64,000 nucleotides of DNA from Urechis unicinctus (taxonomy: Eukaryota > Annelida > Polychaeta > Xenopneusta > Urechidae): assembly GCA_034190875.2 (NCBI GenBank), contig CM067356.1, positions 30,192,204 to 30,256,203 on the forward strand, read 5' to 3'. Both the position numbers and the translations under genes were made by a program. Positions within the stretch are counted from its first letter, which is position 1. Each line of letters begins with the position of its first letter. Below, one piece after another: positions 60,157-64,000 of the stretch. The notes under the pieces are model-generated. The model had not been told where the DNA came from and ran no database searches. It worked only from the letters and a program-made list of their open reading frames with translations.

Positions 60157-61899
60157 TATGCCTCTTCTTTGAAAAAGGACACTCCGTGTCCTTGTGTTAA
60201 AAACTAGATATGCATGTGTATGTTGTGTTTGAGCGTGCCAATCAAAGACAATATTGTATACATAAAAATGATCACAGAACAATACCAGAACACACACAAA
60301 ATAATAATCACAAATCAATACCAAGTACAATATGTATAATCTATGATAATAATATTTTGAATTATTTAGTAAATAATACTTTTAAGATAAGAGAGTTATG
60401 ATTCAAACACAATGTCAATCAATTGACCAAAATACAATATGCATTATTTACAATAATATTCTAAATGATCTACAAGTAAATAAACCAGTGACAATAAGAC
60501 AGTTACAGTGACAACTGATCAAGCAAAACATTATGAAGACAAAAATTTATATACATATGTAACGATGTAGAATTTCAACAAGTTAAATATATGCGATTTG
60601 AACCACACAAACAAAAATGGCTCAATTACTTGAAACTTTAAATGTTCGAGTCCTTAATGATGTTTCAAATGTTCTTCAAGGATTTAATCATTTGAGATAA
60701 TGAAATTAGGGGATCCTGCGTCCTAATTATAATTCGATGGTGGCAACGCATGCGCGGTATTTTAGGTCAATCATTTTCGTTTTGTATTGTACATGAATGA
60801 AAAAATTACAGATGTGGTAGGGTATAAAAAAAAGTATCTAGACGATGACATGTTTACATACCTATATACATGCTAAACTTAGTTACATTAAACAGCATTT
60901 TTTTTTAAACATCTTATTTGATATAATTACAATATTATACATTCAAAATATATGAAATCAAAGTTAAGTTGCATTAAAGTAAACAGTAATTTTATAATAA
61001 ACATACAATTAATTTGTTAATGTAAAGAGATTCAGCCTATACTTGGGAAAACCAGAGCATCGTTCGAGACAGTATGCCGCTACAAGATGCTATTAGTGTC
61101 AGCGCGCTTTTTTTTTTGAGCAGGGGGTAGAGGATGGGGCTATGGGGCTTCTGGATTATAATAAATTGGTTACTGATTATTGGTAAATTGGTTATTGATA
61201 ACAATTCCCTTGAACATAATGGATAATACTCTCGATTCCCTTAGCCAGTTTGGTTAGCTCATACGATTCGCTGTATTCAGTGAGGACATTGTCTAGCCTA
61301 CTGTTTAACAAGCGACATGTAGGTACTCATGCGTTTCAAACACAAGTGTCAGTCTGTTTGACACTTTAACCATAGCATTGACATATTGTTTTAACATCTT
61401 TAACATAGCTGTCCCGAATAGGGAGCTAGACAATCACCAATAAACTTAATATTGGCTCTGCGTTTCTTAATTATCACCGTGTGCTTTACGTTCGGTATCA
61501 TATTAGAAATTTCTACAGTTACTTTATCAACACGCATCTTGAATGATTCACGAGCGTCGTAGAAATTAGTTTGTGAGGGAACCTGCAATGAAAAAACCGT
61601 ATATCGATTGTGTACTGCTATCCAGTATATATATGTTTATCCTATCTCCAGCCGATTTACAATACCGACATTTTATGGTTTGGCTCTAAAGGTGTCGACA
61701 GAATTTCGTTCAAAAGAGTTAAATAAAAAAAAAATTATCAATATCGGTTGTTTAAATGACTAGATAGACGGGAAGAAAAACAAAAACAAGACAAGAGTGC
61801 AAATACAACTATCAAACGATCCTGACAATGCCAGTAATTGTAATCCATAATGTTCAAGATCAATAATTATCAAAACGGCGAGCTTGCGGATGATCTGAA
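60157..61899. other. AT-rich sequence, no gene recognised
   Basis: Poly-A/T tracts (for example 60898-60906, 61108-61117 and 61726-61735) and short frames without motifs. Confidence 0.5.
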
Positions 61900-62149
61900 G
61901 TAACCTTTGGTTTTATTCACTTTTTGTGCTTTCTTATTTTACCTTGATTTGTCCGTTTTATATGAATTTTTTCAATCAAGTGGTCCGGTATGTGAGAAGC
62001 TAATTGGGAAAGGGTGGGAGGGTGATCGGCGCGAAAATCGCTTGCTGCGGCATGCTCTTTTGATATGCCCAGTACGCTTACAAAAAATGACAAATGGGTG
62101 TAATGTGTAAACATTGATGTGACTTGTGATTTCTACTACCACACCTGCT

Positions 62150-62899
62150 TCAATAAACTGACTGACCGTTGTACTGCGCATACTTTGCTGAGTTGTGGTG
62201 GTTCCGTTGAGTTGGCCTGCTCTCTCTTTTCTGCTGATGTCTTGGTGTGGCGTCGGCAGCTGCTATGTTGGTTCCTAACAGTTCGATTTTGTTAATCAGC
62301 GTTTCCACCAAACTGATGAGTTGGGGTTCCTTTGTGGTAGGTGACGGTTGTTCAGCACTGTTGGAATGGTTTGCGGAGCCCGAGACACACAAGCGTGCGT
62401 GCCTTAATGCAATGTCTATGCTCTGGGGGTCGTGTTGAAGCACTAAAGGTTTAATGTGATCCGGTAGGCCGCAGATGAAAGTGTCCATTACGTCTTGGTC
62501 TGAACGACCCAAAAGTTTTCCCATCTTTTTGATGTCATCGAGGTAGTCGTCCAGTGTCTCACCTCGCTGTAACTGACGGTTGTTAAAACGTCTGATGTAC
62601 GTGTGTCTTAGGCCGTCGATAGAGTCAAAGCGACTCTTGAAAGCGTCCTCCAGTTTTTGTAAGTCCGTTTTAACGGAATCAGGTAGAGTGTGATACCAGG
62701 ATCTAGCAGGGTCATCCAATAAACACGGGATAAATCCCAGTTTTTGTCCTTCGTCCCACTTACTTGCTCTAGCGTGCAGTTTCAAAGTGTCAAACCACTC
62801 ACCTGCGTGTCCTTTAGCAAATCGAGGAGGAAGTATGGCGTGAAAATATGCCATAGTAGATTGGTGATCAGTTCGCGCTTGTAGACGGGTATTTGGCAT
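62150..62899 (-). CDS. Ty3/gypsy gag polyprotein
   Basis: 249 codons. The core has the Retrotrans_gag pattern: AGEWFDTLKLHARASKWDEG, LLDDPARSWYHTLPDSVKTD and then FKSRFDSI...RQLQRGETLDDYLDDI and ICGLPDHIKPLV. The C-terminal part is basic and Gln/Asn-rich. A CX2CX4HX4C knuckle should follow: KRTGHIKRACRSK is found just downstream in another frame, separated from its first cysteines by a one-base difference in a run of six T. Gag proteins form the particle and bind element RNA. The frame is otherwise intact, so the insertion is fairly young. Confidence 0.87.
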   Translation of the reverse strand: MPNTRLQARTDHQSTMAYFHAILPPRFAKGHAGEWFDTLKLHARASKWDEGQKLGFIPCLLDDPARSWYHTLPDSVKTDLQKLEDAFKSRFDSIDGLRHTYIRRFNNRQLQRGETLDDYLDDIKKMGKLLGRSDQDVMDTFICGLPDHIKPLVLQHDPQSIDIALRHARLCVSGSANHSNSAEQPSPTTKEPQLISLVETLINKIELLGTNIAAADATPRHQQKRESRPTQRNHHNSAKYAQYNGQSVY

Positions 62900-62948
62900 T
62901 AAAAGCTGACCAGCCTAAAGGAGGTCTGAAACCGGGTTCTCCACCAAC

Positions 62949-63265
62949 TGTGACCGTCGGGGATTCGACGATGGCTTGCGAGAGGTGTAGCGAGTAATTG
63001 ATACGGCGAACTGTAGATGTAATCCTTTATTTACGAAGTTGTAGATCGGCACGCTCTGGGGATGTTTGGATGGTCTTTACTACAACTGTGATGTTGAGAT
63101 GTTCTAAGTTGTAGATGTGCACGATATATATTTCCAAGTCTGATATATGAGGTTTGTCGTTGTATTTATAGGGCAAAATGTGGGCTGGACATAGGTGGCG
63201 CATTCTGATTGGATGTCCACTGGCATCAGCCCGTACTGGACATTGCCGCAATTACTGACTAAACA
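62949..63265 (-). repeat. 317-bp LTR with TATA box and polyadenylation signal
   Basis: On the minus strand it starts TGTTTAGTCAG and ends GACGGTCACA (TG...CA). It contains TATAAATA (63163-63170) and AATAAA (63026-63031) about 135 bp apart, the usual U3-R order. The second LTR is not in the window, so the boundary is inferred from the TG/CA ends, the promoter elements and the following primer-binding-like sequence. Confidence 0.72.
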
Positions 63266-63282
63266 TGAAAGGGATTAAGGTT

Positions 63283-64000
63283 GAATATTGATAAGGTTTA
63301 AAGTTGAGAATATAGTGGCTTTGTTTTGGCCAATGGTGTCAAAAACGTCTTCTATGTGAGGCAATGGTTGATGTAAGGGCTTTGTTACCTGATTCAGTTT
63401 GCGGTAATCGACTGCAAAGCGAAATGTGCCATCTTTTTTTGTGACTAGTACTACAGGGGCCTGCCACGGGGAAACTGAAGGTTCTATAAGATCGGCATCT
63501 TTCATAATCTCTATTTGTTTTTCTATTTCTGCCCGTTTTTTTTTCTGGACTTACGCGATAGGGAGCTAAACGAATGGGACTCGCTGTACCAGTGTCTATG
63601 AAATGTTCGTGGATATTTGAAGATCCAAGTTCTTTTAGGTTTGAGGCAAAAACATCTCTGTTTTTACCAATCAATATCATTATTTCACGACATTGTTCTG
63701 CCGTGAGGTTTGGATTCGGATTGACAAAGCCGAGTGCCTTCGCTGTCGCTATTAACTCGTCATCTGATTTGCCACTTGAACAGTCGGCGTTACAGCTGTT
63801 AACATTAACTTCGTCTGCCCACATATGAATGTCATTGTCGTTGAGCTTAGTAAGAGACGCAACTTTCTGACCTGCCCGAATGGTTATTGACTCGAAGTGC
63901 GGATTAAAAATCCTAAAGCTTGTTAGGCCTTCGTTCGCTTTAGTGACTGAAGTAGCGCCTATTAGGCAAGATGTCTTTGAAAAAGTGTTTAAGGGCTGGA
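63283..64000 (-). pseudogene. Ty3/gypsy pol fragment (protease end to reverse-transcriptase start)
   Basis: The minus strand is open from the window edge: TSFRIFNPHFESITIRAGQK, NLTAEQCREIMILIGKNRDV then FASNLKELG...TASPIRLAPYRV. A frame change at a run of nine A (63536-63544 on the plus strand, as T) leads into MKDADLIEPSVSPWQAPVVL, VTKKDGTFRFAVDYRKLNQV and ATIFSTLNL, the first blocks of the reverse transcriptase. It stops at 63283, before the catalytic YxDD, and 17 bp later the LTR begins. It lies upstream of the LTR, so it belongs to a second element or to a tandem arrangement sharing that LTR. Confidence 0.88.

Larger units (their letters stand above)
61900..63265 (-). mobile_element. 5' part of a Ty3/gypsy-type LTR retrotransposon (LTR-PBS-gag), truncated
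   Basis: Minus-strand order: LTR (63265-62949), a primer-binding-site-like GTTGGTGGAGAACCCGG immediately after it, gag (62899-62150) and a zinc-knuckle remnant (about 62105-62055). Sequence similarity to a retroelement then ceases near 61900. No protease, reverse transcriptase or integrase follows. Confidence 0.75.

Noticed and set aside
62925..62950. A tRNA gene near GTTCTCCACCAACTG
   Set aside because: It is the primer-binding-site-like stretch right after the LTR; no cloverleaf arms.

Overview
The window is metazoan nuclear DNA: split genes with GT-AG introns, long AT-rich non-coding stretches, satellites and decayed transposons of several classes. The mix (THAP-linked genes, P2X7-like C-terminal zinc domains, Polinton-type DNA polymerase relics, a Ty3/gypsy element, a CR1/L2-like LINE) and two-VWA-domain secreted proteins suggest a marine invertebrate, perhaps a mollusc or other lophotrochozoan. 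The species cannot be fixed from the sequence. The only gene models that look intact are three paralogous VWA genes.

Layout. 1-6487: a 29-bp satellite arranged largely as a 116-bp higher-order repeat. 7200-11400: a badly broken Polinton-type DNA polymerase B relic, with a second inverted copy of its 3' end. 12204-14529: a segment with 19-bp terminal inverted repeats holding two decayed genes facing each other, a P2X7-C-terminal-domain gene (+) and a THAP-domain gene (-). 16876-37920 (copy A) and 38839-50094 (copy B): two copies of a segmental duplication. Each holds a VWA gene (-), a 30-bp VNTR, a LINE fragment, a Polinton polymerase fragment and a unit of about 1.94 kb carrying the 3' exons of a THAP-associated gene (+) and of a P2X7-C gene (-), tail to tail. 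In copy A this unit is amplified into seven nearly identical tandem copies; in copy B it is single and more diverged. 50416-53898: a third, diverged VWA paralog. 54000-64000: retroelement debris, a decayed unrecognised ORF overlapping a perfect 94-bp inverted repeat, and a Ty3/gypsy fragment in the order pol, LTR, gag on the minus strand.

The three VWA genes share one architecture: signal peptide split by a 19-nt microexon, VWA1 with an intact MIDAS, a Thr-rich or Thr/Pro linker, VWA2 with a degenerate MIDAS, and a tiny terminal exon. Exons of 19, 326, 211 and 338 nt are the same length in all three, and each model sums to a multiple of three.

The most unusual observation is that a P2X7-C gene and a THAP-associated gene lie tail to tail at two separate places, once inside terminal inverted repeats. 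Exon phases at one locus fit those at the other, which suggests a two-gene mobile unit.
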